A stretch of DNA of 56,538 nt from Thermoanaerobaculia bacterium (GCA_027067575.1 JAMOVQ010000036.1:1-56538), one strand, 5' to 3'. Counted from the stretch's first letter, positions 8,879-17,589 are shown. Notes: generated by a model not told the origin, from the letters alone. A program made the numbers and translations.

Positions 8879-10110
8879 CCGAAGGCGACAACAAGGCCAG
8901 GCAGCAGCAGAATCAGGGCCAGGAGCAGGCCGAGGGCCGGCGCTCCTCGTCGAAGCGGCGGAGGCGGCGGCGCAGCAAGCGCCGCTCGGGCGCCTCTCGG
9001 GGACCGCTTGCCCCCGTCGAGGGGTTCCTCCTCCGGAAGGAGCAAGGGGACGGTGTACTCGTCTCGCAGGCGAACAACTTCGTCCCCTTGAAGACCGATC
9101 CGCTGGTGCCCTCAGAGATGCTGGAGCGGCTCCACCTCGACTCGGGGCTGCACTTGACTGCCATGGCGCACACGGCGGGCCGCCCGCGCGTCGCCGAGAT
9201 CCAGACCATCGAGGGGATGTCCCCCGACGAGTACCGCGACAGGGCCGTCCCGTTCTCGGAGCTCGTCAGCATCGATCCGGAGGAGCGGTTCTCCCTGGAG
9301 ACCGATCCGAAGCTCCTCGAGCCCCGGGTGACGGAGCTGATCGCCCCGATCGGAAAGGGCCAGCGGTGCCTGATCGTGGCGCCGCCCAAGGCGGGCAAGA
9401 CGACCCTGCTCCAGCAGATCGCCAACGCCATCGCGGTCAACCATCCGGACGTGGACATCTCGGTGCTCCTGGTGGACGAGCGGCCGGAGGAGGTCACCCA
9501 CTGGAAGCGGAGCATCGCCCGGGGCGAGGTGTTCGCATCCTCGTCGGACCAGTCCATCGAGTCCCACATCCGGCTGACGGAGATGGTGCTCGAGCGATCC
9601 CGCCGGCTCGTGGAGCTGGGGAAGGACGTGGTGATCCTGATGGACTCCCTGACCCGGATGTCCCGGGCGTACAACAACGCCCAGAAGGGCTCCGGCCGGA
9701 TCCTCTCCGGCGGCATCGACGCCCGGACCATGGAGAAGCCGCGCCGGTTCTTCGGCTCGGCCCGTAACGTCGAGCACGGCGGGAGCCTGACCATCATCGC
9801 CACCTGCCTCGTGGACACGGGATCGCGGATGGACGAGGTGATCTTCCAGGAGTTCAAGGGCACGGGCAACATGGAGATCGTCCTCGACCGGAAGCTGTTC
9901 GAGAAGCGGGTCTTCCCGACGATCAACATCCCGCTGTCCGGCACGCGCAAGGAGGAGAAGCTGTACCCGCCCGAGCTCGTGGAGAAGCTGTACCTGATGC
10001 GGCGGGCCCTCTCGGCGCTCTCGCCGGTGGAGGCGATGCTCCTGCTGCTCCAGAAGCTCAAGGAGTTCCCGACCAACGAGCGGTTCCTCTCCTCGCTCAA
10101 CCTGCGGTGA
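8875..10110 (+). CDS. rho: Transcription termination factor Rho
   Basis: 411 residues. The hexameric RNA helicase releases transcripts from RNA polymerase. The ATPase core is textbook: Walker A APPKAGKTTLL (about 169-179), DERPEEVTHWKRS, Walker B VVILMDSLTRMSRAYN, then the Q-loop/R-loop region (GGIDARTMEKPRRFFGSARN). The N-terminus is unusual: a Gln/Arg/Lys-rich run (residues 9-45, including KRRRRRRSKRR) precedes a shortened and diverged RNA-binding OB region (about 47-115). Such basic extensions occur in Rho of many high-GC bacteria and probably add RNA contact. ATG 8875 is preferred (GGAG 11 nt upstream); a GTG at 8863 in frame would add four residues. mqnE follows after 31 bp. Confidence 0.97.
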   Translation: MTEGDNKARQQQNQGQEQAEGRRSSSKRRRRRRSKRRSGASRGPLAPVEGFLLRKEQGDGVLVSQANNFVPLKTDPLVPSEMLERLHLDSGLHLTAMAHTAGRPRVAEIQTIEGMSPDEYRDRAVPFSELVSIDPEERFSLETDPKLLEPRVTELIAPIGKGQRCLIVAPPKAGKTTLLQQIANAIAVNHPDVDISVLLVDERPEEVTHWKRSIARGEVFASSSDQSIESHIRLTEMVLERSRRLVELGKDVVILMDSLTRMSRAYNNAQKGSGRILSGGIDARTMEKPRRFFGSARNVEHGGSLTIIATCLVDTGSRMDEVIFQEFKGTGNMEIVLDRKLFEKRVFPTINIPLSGTRKEEKLYPPELVEKLYLMRRALSALSPVEAMLLLLQKLKEFPTNERFLSSLNLR

Positions 10111-10141
10111 GGCCGGCACCGGGACCGGGCGGCACGACGGC

Positions 10142-11323
10142 ATGGACCCTCTGAACCTGGTCACGGATCCCGCCCTTCGTCCCGTCGGGGAGACCGTGCT
10201 GGCGGGGCGGCGGCTCGGGCGCGACGAGGGGATCGTCCTCGCCACCACCACCGATCTGGTGGGTGTGGGAGCGCTGGCCAACCACGTCCGCGAGCGGTTC
10301 CACGGCGACCGGACGTACTACAACATCAACCGCCACCTCAACCCGACCAACGTCTGCGCGGCTACCTGCGCCCTGTGCGCCTTCGCCGTCCCCCTCTCAC
10401 GGCGCGGGGAGGGGTGGGAATGGTCCGTCGAGGAGGCGGTGGAGCGCGCGGCGCGCGACGTGGACGAGACCGTCTCGGAGCTCCACATCGTCGGCGGGCT
10501 CAACCCGTCCATGACGACGGCCTATTACGAGCGGCTGTTCCGGGAGCTCAAGGCCCGGTTCCCGTGGATCCAGCTCAAGGCGATGACCATGGTGGAGCTG
10601 GACTTCTTCGCCCGGGTCGACCGGATCCCGCTCGAGGAGGTGATCGCCAGGCTCCGGGACGCCGGCCTCGACAGCTGCCCGGGGGGCGGCGCGGAGATCT
10701 TCGCCGAGCGGGCGCGCCGGAAGATCTGCAACCACAAGACCGACGGGAACCGGTGGCTCGAGGTGGCACGGACTGTCCACGGGATGGGGATCCGGACCAA
10801 CTGCACCATGCTCTACGGTCACGTGGAGACGCCGGAGGAGCGCGTGGACCACCTCCTGGCGCTGCGCGGGCTCCAGGACGAGACCGGCGGGTTCCAGTGC
10901 TTCATCCCCCTGGCCTTCCACCCGGCCAACACGGCCTTCTCCCACCTCCCGCCGACGGGGGGCCGCCTCGACCTCCAGACCGTCGCCCTGGCCCGGCTGC
11001 TGCTCGACACCATCCCCCACGTCAAGGCGTACTGGATCATGGTGGGCGAGAAGATCGCCCAGGTCGCCCAGCACTTCGGCGCCGACGACCTGGACGGCAC
11101 GGTGGTGGACGAGCGGATCACCCGGGCCGCGGGCGGCACGGCGGGCCGCGGGATGCCGCGGTCGCGGCTCGAGGCGCTGATCCGCGAGGCCGGGCGCACC
11201 CCCGTCCTCCGGGATACCCTCTACCGGCCGCTCGGCGAGGAGGATCCGGGTGACGGGGCGACGGTCCCGGCGAGCCCCACCAGTGCGATCAGCCGCGGGG
11301 CGAGCACCGACCGCCGGCAGTAG
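10142..11323 (+). CDS. mqnE: Aminofutalosine synthase (radical SAM, menaquinone pathway)
   Basis: 393 residues. In the futalosine route to menaquinone it joins SAM and 3-(1-carboxyvinyloxy)benzoate to give aminofutalosine. The radical SAM cluster motif is C72-x3-C76-x2-C79 (CAATCALC) after NINRHLNPTN. Further family signs are GGLNPSM, SCPGGGAEIFAERARRKIC and NCTMLYGHVET; the last favours MqnE over its paralogue MqnC. No other mqn gene is visible in the window. The reading frame continues about 25 residues past the conserved end (LYRPLGEED) and overlaps the 3' end of the convergent cvpA gene by 103 bp. It follows rho on the same strand, and the ribosome-binding site is weak. Confidence 0.92.
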   Translation: MDPLNLVTDPALRPVGETVLAGRRLGRDEGIVLATTTDLVGVGALANHVRERFHGDRTYYNINRHLNPTNVCAATCALCAFAVPLSRRGEGWEWSVEEAVERAARDVDETVSELHIVGGLNPSMTTAYYERLFRELKARFPWIQLKAMTMVELDFFARVDRIPLEEVIARLRDAGLDSCPGGGAEIFAERARRKICNHKTDGNRWLEVARTVHGMGIRTNCTMLYGHVETPEERVDHLLALRGLQDETGGFQCFIPLAFHPANTAFSHLPPTGGRLDLQTVALARLLLDTIPHVKAYWIMVGEKIAQVAQHFGADDLDGTVVDERITRAAGGTAGRGMPRSRLEALIREAGRTPVLRDTLYRPLGEEDPGDGATVPASPTSAISRGASTDRRQ

Positions 11324-11712
11324 CCCGCCCACGCCGGGGAGAGCCCGGCAGCCGTCGCCAGGAGCACGCCCATCAGCAGCGCCGCCAGCAGCCCGGCCAG
11401 CGCCGCCCCCGCCAGCCGGTTCAGCCACCCGAGCTTCATGGCACGGAGGGTCCGTTCGATCCCCCATCCGGCGAGCACGGCGAGGAGCACACAGGCCACG
11501 AGAGGCAGCGCACGGGCCAGCACCACGGCCAGCCAGTCCATGGGGACGACACCGTGGAGCCGCCCCTCGAGGCCGGGCCCGACGGCGAGGGCAAGCCAGA
11601 CGCCCCCGATGAACCCGCCGACCCCGAAGACGATCCGGATCGCCCCCTTCCAGAAACCGCTGAGCGCCACGCCCAGCCAGAGGACGAGGATCACCCAGTC
11701 CAGCCCCGTCAT
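11221..11712 (-). CDS. CvpA family membrane protein
   Basis: 163 residues with about four hydrophobic segments (WVILVLWLGVALSGFW, IVFGVGGFIGGVWLALAV, LPLVACVLLAVLAGWG, AGLLAALLMGVLLATAAG). This layout and the opening TGLDWVILV fit the CvpA/colicin V production family of inner-membrane proteins; the biochemical role is poorly defined. Its ATG overlaps the stop of the upstream CBS gene as ATGA, so translation is probably coupled. The 3' end overlaps mqnE on the opposite strand by 103 bp, so the last 30 or so residues (low-complexity Ser/Pro/Gly) share sequence with MqnE's tail. Confidence 0.8.
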   Translation of the reverse strand: MTGLDWVILVLWLGVALSGFWKGAIRIVFGVGGFIGGVWLALAVGPGLEGRLHGVVPMDWLAVVLARALPLVACVLLAVLAGWGIERTLRAMKLGWLNRLAGAALAGLLAALLMGVLLATAAGLSPAWAGYCRRSVLAPRLIALVGLAGTVAPSPGSSSPSGR

Positions 11713-12131
11713 GGCAACAGCCGGACCGTCAAACGAAGGAAGTCCGCCTCCGTCACGAGTCCCAGGAGCGTGCCGTCCTCCTCGATGACGGGGAGGCAGC
11801 CGAACTTGTTCTTCAGCAGGACCCGGGCTGCCTCCGAGACCGGGACGTCCGGGCCGATGGTGACCACGTCCCGGTGCATCAGCTCCTTGACCGGGATCGT
11901 CGCGAAGACCCGGCGCTGCTCGTCCCGGTTCACCTCGGCGAAGATCGAGAACGACGCCGCCAGGAGGTCCCGGTGAGTCAGGAGTCCGACGAGTTTCCCG
12001 TCACGGAGCACTGGAAGGTGCCGGATCCGGCCCCGCGCCATGCACCGCTCGGCGTGGGCCAGCGTCTCGTCCTCCGTCAGCGTCACCAGGTCGGTGGACA
12101 TCAGTTCCCGGACCTTCATGTGGCGCGGCAT
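11709..12131 (-). CDS. Tandem CBS-domain protein
   Basis: 140 residues made of two CBS domains: about 8-60 (VRELMSTDLVTLTEDETL ... IRHLPVLRDGKLVGLLTHRD) and 80-138 (VKELMHRDVVTIGPDVPV ... CLPVIEEDGTLLGLVTEAD). Such pairs bind adenosine nucleotides and act as regulators; no effector domain is attached. The ATG at 12131 has a clear GGGAGGG site. It lies 59 bp after the C25 protease gene on the same strand and overlaps cvpA by ATGA. The regulated partner is unknown. Confidence 0.9.
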   Translation of the reverse strand: MPRHMKVRELMSTDLVTLTEDETLAHAERCMARGRIRHLPVLRDGKLVGLLTHRDLLAASFSIFAEVNRDEQRRVFATIPVKELMHRDVVTIGPDVPVSEAARVLLKNKFGCLPVIEEDGTLLGLVTEADFLRLTVRLLP

Positions 12132-12190
12132 CCGACCCTCCCGCGGAGAGTGTACCGCACTCTCCACGACCCGGCACCACCCTACCGTGC

Positions 12191-15100
12191 TCAGAAGAAT
12201 ACGCGAGCCAGGGCGTCGAGATCCGCCGTCGAGACGGTCCCGTTGCCGTCGACGTCGGCCGTTCCGCACGGATCGACGCCCCCATACCAGCCGGCGATCC
12301 ACGCGGCCAGGTCCGCGGCTTCCAGCGAGCAGGAGCAGTCGATGTCGCCCACCGTCGCCCCTCCCCCTGGAACGGTCACGGTCAGCACGCCGCTGCCCCC
12401 GGACTCGAACCCGGCCCCGTCCACGGCGGTGACACGGTAGGAGACGGTGGCCCCCGGAGGCGTCAGCGGGTCCTCCACCGGCACCGCCGTGACACCCTCG
12501 AGAACCGGTTCCCAGGCCGCCCCGCCGGCGGACCGGTACAGCGTGTAGCTCACCGCGTCCGGGCTCGGCGCCCAGGAGAGCCAGAGCCGCGAGCAGCGCT
12601 GGTCGGCGACCCACGGTGCGCCCGGCGCCTCGGGGTCGGGGACGGGAAGACGCATCCCGGGATCTCCGAGGAGCACGAGGCTCGCCGCCTCCACGTCGTG
12701 CCCCGCGCCAAGCAGCCGCACCACCGCCTCCTGCCAGGCGTCCCCCACGGCCGTCGATCGGGCGTCCATCCCGGTCAGCGTCTCCTGGATCCCTTCCAGC
12801 ATCTCGTCCGCGGCCCAGACCCAGGAGGAGGTGGAGTGCGCCATCACGGCGGCCGCGCCGCCCTCCTCGGCCCCGACCAGCGCCTCCCCAAGGGTCGGTT
12901 GCGCGGTGAAGTGGTCGAACGCCCCGACGTAACACGCCCCGGCGGCGAGGAGCGCGGTGTTCTCCGACAGGTTCGCCCCGGGCGACGCCAGGTCGGCCGT
13001 CTCGAGCGCCGTAGCGCTCCCTGTCGCCATCAACGCCCCGAAACCGCTGTGCCCGAGCCACTCGACCAGCACGCGGCCGGCGTTGATCGCGTCGACCATG
13101 TCGGAGATCCCGTTCGAATCGGCGTCGGCCGTGGCGCCGTTCCACGGCGCCCGGGCGAAATACAGCTTCTCCCGGTCGAAGGCGGCGGGGAGCGCGGCCT
13201 CGAGGTCGTCGAGCACCGGTTCGAGTGCCGGGGCATCGGTCGCCCCGGCCACGTACTCGAGCCTCGTCGTCCACGGGCCGGAACCGGGCGCCGTCCCCCC
13301 GACGGCAAGGATCCGGTCCACCATCCGCCGGAGGGATGCCGCGTCCCGTGCGGGGAGACGTCCGACGGTGACGTCCGGCATGGCGTCGCCGTCCGCGCAT
13401 CCGAACCACCCGTCGGAGGCCAGCACTCCGAGTCCGGTCGTGTCGCCGGGCACCACCTCCAGCCAGGTCGGCATCGGCTCGGCGGGGTTGTCCGCCGGCT
13501 CGAACACGTCGTTGTCCGGATCGGAGTCGTGACAGTTCTCCGCACAGGGCCGCCCCTGGTTCTTCGTGTCGAACGTCCCATCGCCGACGAGCAGGAACCG
13601 GGAGGGGGCCGCTCCGTCCCAGTTCGCCACAGCCCAGGCGACGAAGGAACGGATCGCCCACGGCGTGGGCACCCCGTGGGAGAACTCGTCGTACACCTCC
13701 TCCACGGGGACGACGGCGGTCCGAAGTCCGGACGCGCGGCGCACCGCTTCGAGGTCCGTCACGGCGGCCGTGGAGAGGAGCGCCCGTGGTCCGATGGCGA
13801 CCCAGTCCGCACCGCCAGCCGGCCCCGAGGCCCAGTCGTGGACCGTCGCCGGCCTGAAGTCTGCCGCGGTGACCCGGACCCAGCCCGTCTCGTCCGCGAC
13901 GAGGTACCGGGAGCCCTCCGATGCAGTGTCTTCGAGCTCCGCCGTCCCGGCGTTCCAGTCCCAGCCGGTCAGCCGGACCGGCGAACGGGGATCGGTCACG
14001 TCCCACGCCCGCACGTCGGCCGCCGAGGTCGCGCCGAGCCCCGTCACCCGGATCCGGAACACCCCCGCGCTCCCCGGCGTGACCGGACACGCTCCGTCCA
14101 CCGCGACGGGCTCCCTGGGGTAGGTCGCATCGATCCAGTCCACATACGCGATGTCCCAGGAGACGGCGGGGCAGCCGCCGACGCACCGGTCCGAAGGATC
14201 CGCCGCGGTGGCGTAGAGGATGCCGTCGCTGGCTTCGACGTCCGCGGTGTCCAGCGTGAACACGTCCTCGTGGACCGTGTCCCCGTCGAAGTCGAAGGAA
14301 GGATCGGTGATCTGGACGATCGTCTGGCCACTTCCGTCCCTGAGCTCGAACAGCTGCCGGTGCTGGGGGGAGAGCGCGGCCAGGGAGGCGGCGCCCAGGA
14401 GCCGGACGGACAGGGCGATCGGGGTCACGGAGGACCCGGCCAGCCCAGGCAGATCCAGGGGGAGCCGGTCCAGGACTTGCGGTGGGGTATAGAACTCGCT
14501 CCATGAGGCGGTTCGCCAGTGAAACACCTCGTCGTCCACCGAGGGGACGTGGGCCGAGAAGTACCGACAATCCGTCTCGTCCCGGAGCCGGACGGAGAAC
14601 GGATACTCGGCGAGGAGGGGCGCGCTGGCCGGCGTCACGTCCCGGACACCGATACGACGCGACGCGATCGACCCGTCACCAACGATGAACCAGAAGACCC
14701 GGTCGTCGGTCCAGTCGCCCTTCCGGTACTCCCCAGCCACGTTCTCTCCCGTCCGCGGCCGGACGAACAACTCGACCCACCGGCCGTCGGACACGTCGAT
14801 GGCCACCTGTTCGCCGTCCTCCCAGACCTGGATCCGGCTGGAATCGACCGCCCCGGCGTTCCACCCGAGCAGGGTGGTGAGCTCCGACCACTCCAGGTGC
14901 AGGATCCCCTCCCGGTCACGAACGGTCAGCGCAACCGGCGGAAACCCTGGATCGGCCCCACGGTACGGCGGGTCCGGCGGAACGAGCGTGCGGTTTCCCG
15001 TGGCCCCATCTGCGATCCTGCGAAGCGCCACGGAGATCCTGCTGAACACCGTCACCGTCCCGGTTTCCGGATCCCAGGCAAGCGGCTCGAGCCGGAGCCG

Positions 15101-15580
15101 TGCGAAGCACCGTTCCCCGCGGCAGACCGGTTTCAGGAGCCGCGCCACGGAATGTTCCGGGGCCGACCGCCACCGCAGAACCCGCTCCTCGCGCAGGAGC
15201 CGCCGCCACGCCTCCCAGGGTACCCCGGGAGGCGGAGGTGTGGCCGGATCCTCCCCGCCCGCCCCGAGATCGCCCACCAGGACGACCTCTTCCCCGGAGA
15301 CGGCGATCCCTTCGATCCGGAGGATCGTCCCCATCTCCAGGGGAAGCATGAGATCGGTCCGCGGGAGCGGTGGCGCCGAGAGACCCGGCCCGCAGGACCA
15401 ACCCCGAAGGCCGATATGCACCGAATCGGCAGAGACGGCCGCTGGATCGAGGCGGACCTCCACGGTCACCTCTCCGCCATCGTCGATCACCCGGACCCCG
15501 GGCGGTCCTGCGGTTGCGGCCACGGCCAGGAGCAGAGCCGGGAGAAGAACGGCCCGCCACACGCCATGGCCCTCCCTCAT
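12191..15580 (-). CDS. Gingipain-like C25 cysteine protease with C-terminal dockerin
   Basis: 1129 residues. Signal peptide (WRAVLLPALLLAVAATAG), then a long propeptide-like N-terminal region. The C25 catalytic part starts near 600 (WVAIGPRALLSTAAVTDLE, EVYDEFSHGVPTPWAIRSF, FLLVGDGTFDTKNQG). The catalytic His is in WLGHSGFG (about 845) and Cys in AAGACYVGAFD (about 883). An FN3-like domain (about 980-1070) is followed by a type I dockerin-like repeat pair (CSLEAADLAAW and DVDGNGTVSTADLDAL) at about 1075-1129. Most gingipains carry a type 9 secretion tail; here the end is a dockerin, which suggests cohesin docking outside the cell. ATG 15580 has GAGGGG 4 nt upstream. It starts 22 bp after the small peptide gene, so the two are probably co-expressed. 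Confidence 0.9.
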   Translation of the reverse strand: MREGHGVWRAVLLPALLLAVAATAGPPGVRVIDDGGEVTVEVRLDPAAVSADSVHIGLRGWSCGPGLSAPPLPRTDLMLPLEMGTILRIEGIAVSGEEVVLVGDLGAGGEDPATPPPPGVPWEAWRRLLREERVLRWRSAPEHSVARLLKPVCRGERCFARLRLEPLAWDPETGTVTVFSRISVALRRIADGATGNRTLVPPDPPYRGADPGFPPVALTVRDREGILHLEWSELTTLLGWNAGAVDSSRIQVWEDGEQVAIDVSDGRWVELFVRPRTGENVAGEYRKGDWTDDRVFWFIVGDGSIASRRIGVRDVTPASAPLLAEYPFSVRLRDETDCRYFSAHVPSVDDEVFHWRTASWSEFYTPPQVLDRLPLDLPGLAGSSVTPIALSVRLLGAASLAALSPQHRQLFELRDGSGQTIVQITDPSFDFDGDTVHEDVFTLDTADVEASDGILYATAADPSDRCVGGCPAVSWDIAYVDWIDATYPREPVAVDGACPVTPGSAGVFRIRVTGLGATSAADVRAWDVTDPRSPVRLTGWDWNAGTAELEDTASEGSRYLVADETGWVRVTAADFRPATVHDWASGPAGGADWVAIGPRALLSTAAVTDLEAVRRASGLRTAVVPVEEVYDEFSHGVPTPWAIRSFVAWAVANWDGAAPSRFLLVGDGTFDTKNQGRPCAENCHDSDPDNDVFEPADNPAEPMPTWLEVVPGDTTGLGVLASDGWFGCADGDAMPDVTVGRLPARDAASLRRMVDRILAVGGTAPGSGPWTTRLEYVAGATDAPALEPVLDDLEAALPAAFDREKLYFARAPWNGATADADSNGISDMVDAINAGRVLVEWLGHSGFGALMATGSATALETADLASPGANLSENTALLAAGACYVGAFDHFTAQPTLGEALVGAEEGGAAAVMAHSTSSWVWAADEMLEGIQETLTGMDARSTAVGDAWQEAVVRLLGAGHDVEAASLVLLGDPGMRLPVPDPEAPGAPWVADQRCSRLWLSWAPSPDAVSYTLYRSAGGAAWEPVLEGVTAVPVEDPLTPPGATVSYRVTAVDGAGFESGGSGVLTVTVPGGGATVGDIDCSCSLEAADLAAWIAGWYGGVDPCGTADVDGNGTVSTADLDALARVFF

Positions 15581-15602
15581 TGCGCGCCCCTCGCCTTGTG
15601 GT

Positions 15603-15779
15603 TCAGGAGCGCAGGAGGTTACAGGTCGGATCCCCCGTCCCCTTGCCTCCACCACTGGTATCACACGTTCCGGCAAGGGTCTCCACCTGTTCGGAGTGCA
15701 CGACCCGTGGCGCACTGTACGGGCGCTTCCCCCCTGGTGTCGCCCGCTCCTTCCCGTCCGGCTTCATCGACTCGACCAT
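15603..15779 (-). CDS. Small Cys-containing peptide, candidate radical-SAM-modified precursor
   Basis: 58 residues from the ATG at 15779, chosen because GGAGGGGG lies 5 nt upstream; in-frame ATGs at 15794 and 15830 would give 63 or 75 residues. The N-terminal part is charged and leader-like (GGKRPYSAPRVVHSEQVETL). The C-terminal part is Gly/Thr-rich with two Cys 14 residues apart (GTCDTSGGGKGTGDPTC) and ends NLLRS. There is no signal peptide. It sits between a radical SAM-SPASM gene (82 bp upstream) and the C25 protease (22 bp downstream), all in one direction. Size, layout and neighbours fit a ribosomally made, post-translationally modified peptide precursor. This is inference: the family was not searched and no modification is known. 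Confidence 0.6.
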   Translation of the reverse strand: MVESMKPDGKERATPGGKRPYSAPRVVHSEQVETLAGTCDTSGGGKGTGDPTCNLLRS

Positions 15780-15861
15780 CAAAGCCCCCTCCATCCCCTC
15801 GGCGGGATCTCCTCGGATCGAAACCGACATGGACCCCGGGGTTCAAAAAATCATAGCGGGC

Positions 15862-16899
15862 TCACCGTTCCCCTGCAAGTGGATCCAGCCCCCCGAGCGG
15901 GTGGATCTCCGGACGGTATTCCGCCACCGGATCACCCTCGAGGAGCCATGCCATGGCGGGGCAGAACCGGCAGGCGACCTCACCCGGCCCGATCCGGTCC
16001 GCCGCCTCCCGGATCGCCTTCCGGGCCCGACGGAGGACGGGACTGTCCGTCCAGATCCTTTCGAGCGGTTTCTCCCGGACGTTTCCTGCCGGCTGGCGCC
16101 ACTGAATGCACGGCAGCACGTTCCCCACCGGGTCGATGGCGAACCCCGTAGCGGCCGCGCCACACACACGGTCCACGGCGCCCGGCTCCGAGGGATCCAG
16201 CCCGTCCCCGGCACCGTCCCTTCTCTCCGCAACCCACCGGCGGTACCGCCGGTACCCCTCCGTGGTCACGGTCAGGGCAAGTGGAGCCCTGTCACCATCG
16301 TCCCGGGGAGTGACCTCGGTCGAAAACCTGATACCGATACCCACATCCCGGGCGAGAGACTCCATCGCGTCGAGCTGGTCCTCGTTCCACCGTGTCAGTG
16401 TCACGACGAAACGGAGCCGCAGCCCCTCCTCGCTTGCAGCGCGCGCGTTCTCGACGAGCCTTGCAAAGCTTCCCGGCACACGTGTCTGCCGGTCGTGCGT
16501 GGCCGCGTCCGCGCCATGGAGGGAGAGCTCCATGAGGAACGGATCTCCCTCGCGGGCAATCCGCCGCGCCACGTCCCGCGTCAACAGATCACCGCTGGTC
16601 TTGACACGCGTCGCGAACCCCAGCCGCCTCGCCTCGGAGAGGATCGTGAAGAACCCGGGGTGCATCAAAGGCTCCCCGCCGGACAGGGCGAGATGGAGGA
16701 CGCCCATCCCTGCGATCTGTTCCAGGACGTCCAGCCAGACCGCCGTCGGCAGGTGTTCACGGATCCGTTGCCGGTCGTTGTAGCAGTAGACGCAGCGAAG
16801 GTTGCACCGGTACGTCAGCTCCAGGAGCACCGACAGCGGCCAGTTCTCCCGGACTGCCCGGGCCATCAACGTCTCGAGGGCGCTTCTCTCCCCTTCCAC
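15862..16899 (-). CDS. Radical SAM/SPASM enzyme, candidate peptide maturase
   Basis: 345 residues. The radical SAM cluster is C32-x3-C36-x2-C39 (CNLRCVYC), followed by the GGEP motif (LALSGGEPLMHPGF). The C-terminus is a SPASM domain that binds further iron-sulfur clusters: CGAA, GNVLPCIQW, ACRFCPAMAW. This architecture (PqqE/AlbA-like) is typical of enzymes that cross-link or modify peptides or install thioether bonds. The gene for a 58-residue Cys-containing peptide follows after 82 bp. The GTG at 16899 is preceded by AGGGTGG. It is 31 bp downstream of the SUI1 gene. Substrate is inferred from context only; related enzymes also work in haem or quinone-cofactor biosynthesis. Confidence 0.85.
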   Translation of the reverse strand: MEGERSALETLMARAVRENWPLSVLLELTYRCNLRCVYCYNDRQRIREHLPTAVWLDVLEQIAGMGVLHLALSGGEPLMHPGFFTILSEARRLGFATRVKTSGDLLTRDVARRIAREGDPFLMELSLHGADAATHDRQTRVPGSFARLVENARAASEEGLRLRFVVTLTRWNEDQLDAMESLARDVGIGIRFSTEVTPRDDGDRAPLALTVTTEGYRRYRRWVAERRDGAGDGLDPSEPGAVDRVCGAAATGFAIDPVGNVLPCIQWRQPAGNVREKPLERIWTDSPVLRRARKAIREAADRIGPGEVACRFCPAMAWLLEGDPVAEYRPEIHPLGGLDPLAGER

Positions 16900-16930
16900 C
16901 GTGCCACCCTACAGCAGAACCGAAGGCGAT

Positions 16931-17281
16931 TCACCCCCGGACCACCCATCCCTTCTCCTCCAGGATCGTCCGGAGCCGCTCCCTGTGATCGCCCTGCAGC
17001 TCCACCGAACGTTCCCGGACGGTTCCGCCCGTCCCACACGCACGGCGAAGCTCACGCAGCAGACTGCCGAGGAAGTCGGGGTTGGAGGGAAGTCTCTCAA
17101 CCACCGTGACGGTCTTTCCGCGGCGTCCGGCCCGCTCGATCCGGAGATGGACGGTGAGACGGGCCGGAACCGCCTCGGGCTCGGGCGTGGAGCACCGGCA
17201 CTGGGCCTCGGGCCACCCGCATCGGGGACAGGTCCGCCCGTGGAGCGTCGAGTACACGCGCCCCGGTCGCCGCCCCCGCAC
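16931..17281 (-). CDS. SUI1/YciH (eIF1-like) family protein
   Basis: About 116 residues. Begins with a short Cys-rich stretch (RVYSTLHGRTCPRCGW, then QCRC), then the SUI1 fold (VHLRIERAGRRGKTVTVVE, LLRELRRACGTGGTVRERSVELQGDHRERLRTILEEKGW). In bacteria YciH-type proteins are thought to affect start-codon fidelity at the ribosome. A GTG at 17281 with GGAGG 5 nt upstream is used; another GTG at 17287 overlaps the upstream stop as GTGA. It is the second gene of the run DUF2185-SUI1-radical SAM-peptide-C25. Confidence 0.85.
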   Translation of the reverse strand: MRGRRPGRVYSTLHGRTCPRCGWPEAQCRCSTPEPEAVPARLTVHLRIERAGRRGKTVTVVERLPSNPDFLGSLLRELRRACGTGGTVRERSVELQGDHRERLRTILEEKGWVVRG

Positions 17282-17283
17282 CC

Positions 17284-17589
17284 TCACCTCCCCGGATCGA
17301 AGTCCCGGACCGGCCGGAACCCCTGCGCAGCCTCGTCCCACTCCCAGCAACTTCCGACCTCTGCTGCGAGGACCGTCTCCACGGCGGGGTCGAGCCGGAC
17401 GAGCTCGCCGAGCGGTATCTCGACGAAGTTCGAAGGTTCCTCCACGAACGCCTCGTCCTCGGCACCGGAGAAGACCCTCCACCCGCTGTCCCCCGGAGCG
17501 TCCGGTTCGTCCCGGTACAGCCAGCCCACGCCGAACTCCCCCCCGGCGACCTCGATCGAGACCACCGCCACCCTCGTCTCTCCATCCAC
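17284..17589 (-). CDS. DUF2185 / Imm33-like protein
   Basis: 101 residues. Shows the family core GGEFGVGWLYRDEPD, then DSGWRVFSGAEDEAF and an acidic C-terminal half that refers to PSNFVEIPLGEL. DUF2185 proteins (Imm33 group) are small cytosolic proteins, some found as immunity proteins beside toxins; no toxin gene is visible here, so a general role is more likely. GTG start at 17589 with GGAGGT 5 nt upstream. The stop overlaps or abuts the SUI1 start (GTGA), so the two are translated together. Confidence 0.7.
   Translation of the reverse strand: MDGETRVAVVSIEVAGGEFGVGWLYRDEPDAPGDSGWRVFSGAEDEAFVEEPSNFVEIPLGELVRLDPAVETVLAAEVGSCWEWDEAAQGFRPVRDFDPGR

Noticed and set aside
12698-14506. 602-codon plus-strand frame opposite the C25 protease
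   Set aside because: Antisense shadow without motifs; the minus strand has catalytic His/Cys and a dockerin.
15845-15850. T6 run on the minus strand just after the radical SAM stop, as a terminator
   Set aside because: No stem precedes it, and the peptide gene begins 66 nt later on the same strand with a strong ribosome-binding site.
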